Positions 63,208 through 64,000 of a stretch of 64,000 nt of DNA are shown here, piece after piece. Within the stretch, counting starts at the first letter, position 1; the number at the start of each line of letters is the position of its first letter. A program made the position numbers and the translations under genes. Below the pieces are notes generated by a model. That model had not been told where the DNA came from, ran no database searches, and saw nothing but the letters and a program-made list of their open reading frames with translations. Source of the DNA: Linyphia triangularis (lineage: Eukaryota > Arthropoda > Arachnida > Araneae > Linyphiidae); NCBI GenBank assembly GCA_963978545.1, contig OZ021723.1:10225093-10289092 (forward strand), given 5' to 3'.

Positions 63208-64000
63208 CTGAAATTAGGTTGGCTTTAATGAAATAGGAGATTTAAAAAAAAAGTTTTTTAATCATTTTGTAAAGATTCTACAGTTAGTTAAGGTTAAATT
63301 AATTAATGTTGATTAAAAGCATATTGAGGTTTTATTAGAAGCTTTACAATTTCCAAAAAGGAACATTTTATAACATGTTCAAGCATCTTTAACAAATATA
63401 ACCAAGGTTTAAAACAATTTAAATAAAGTAAAGCCATTTAAAAAAAATATTGCAATGCATGAATTTATCTTAACCATATAATGAGAATAGAGACAGTTAA
63501 AACATATTAAAAATTAAGACAAATGTAACATGCTTGTCAGTCTACTTTTAAATAGGCTTCCAGATATGTATCTATGTACTATAATTAAAAAAAGCTGGTT
63601 AAAAAACCCATTGTTTTATCTTAACAGACATCCGAGACATTTTAGGTGAAAAACGCAGAAGAAAAAGCAATCAATCTAAAAAAATTATAGGTAAACAAGT
63701 TTTAACAATAAAGAACATATATCATATATAAGCAGGACAATTTTCAGTTCTAACTATATGCACACTCAATGAGCTGATTATTCAAACTCCGCCTTAATTG
63801 ACAAAGCGTGTTTTATAGTTTTAAATACTTTTTTTTTGGTTCCTAGACCTTTTAAAAATGCCTGGAACACTATGTTCCTGATTTATGTGACACAGTACTA
63901 TGAAAAAAATTTGTACCCCAGCTCATAGAACACTGCTCTTAAAAAGATAGCAGGTTAAAAAATTTAATGTTGTGGTTTTTCCAAATTTAGTACTCATATT
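63208..64000. other. Intron upstream of w1, nothing recognised
   Basis: AT-rich. I looked for the exon preceding w1 and found no phase-compatible candidate. Confidence 0.6.

Overview
This is a eukaryotic, AT-rich, intron-rich stretch of animal nuclear DNA. Nearly all of it lies inside one gene on the minus strand, the ortholog of VPS13B (COH1). VPS13B is a giant bridge-like lipid transfer protein of the Golgi and endosomes. I could join 25 coding exons by reading frame, from 63207 down to 912, into one uninterrupted chain of about 1,770 codons. Every junction has GT..AG borders and matching phase. The human protein has about 4,000 residues, so the window holds roughly the C-terminal 40-45 percent. 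The 5' half of the gene lies beyond base 64000, and the last exon or exons (about the final 60-100 residues) lie beyond base 1. No other host gene is visible. The base composition, intron sizes, tRNA-derived SINEs and Helitrons fit an arthropod, perhaps an arachnid, but I cannot name the species.

The rest of the window is intron, built almost wholly from layers of mobile DNA. The commonest class is short non-autonomous DNA transposons whose ends read CAGGG..CCCTG. At least five sequence families share these ends: CAGGGTTCCCAC, CAGGGATG, CAGGGTGGCCACA, CAGGGTTTCTGC and CAGGGGGTGCAG. They are flanked by exact 5-bp or 6-bp target duplications, which I could read directly at many copies. Also present are two Helitrons (one on each strand, both with intact TC/CTAG ends in an A|T site), three piggyBac-like MITEs in TTAA, two pogo/Tigger-like elements, two mariner-like TIR elements in TA, and a PIF/Harbinger-like hairpin in TTA. 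There is also a P/hAT-like MITE, a Harbinger transposase fragment, two decayed LINE pieces, and three tRNA-derived SINE families with 11-14 bp duplications.

Layout, left to right: satellite and exon w25 (1-1.1 kb); P-like and CAGGGTTC MITEs (1.4-3.1 kb); w24 (3.5-3.7 kb); AT-only tract, pogo-like element and a triple-nested transposon (3.8-7.8 kb); the large exon w23 (7.8-9.1 kb) and w22 (11.1-11.5 kb); minus-strand Helitron (13.4-14.5 kb); w21; a duplicated piece of exon w20 grown into a minisatellite (15-18.2 kb); w20-w17 with a SINE and a Helitron pressed against splice sites (18.3-23.9 kb); SINE and 254-bp tandem array (24-26.9 kb); w16 and w15; a MITE-rich intron with a long hairpin (29.4-33.4 kb); w14-w9 (33.4-42.0 kb) with a second long hairpin at 40.4-41.2 kb; w8-w6 with SINE duplications (42.5-46.4 kb); a transposon-packed intron (46.4-50.0 kb); w5 and w4; a pogo-like element holding nine 208-bp copies of half a MITE (53.2-56.0 kb) next to a foldback repeat (56.0-56.5 kb); then w3, w2 and w1 (57.9-63.2 kb).
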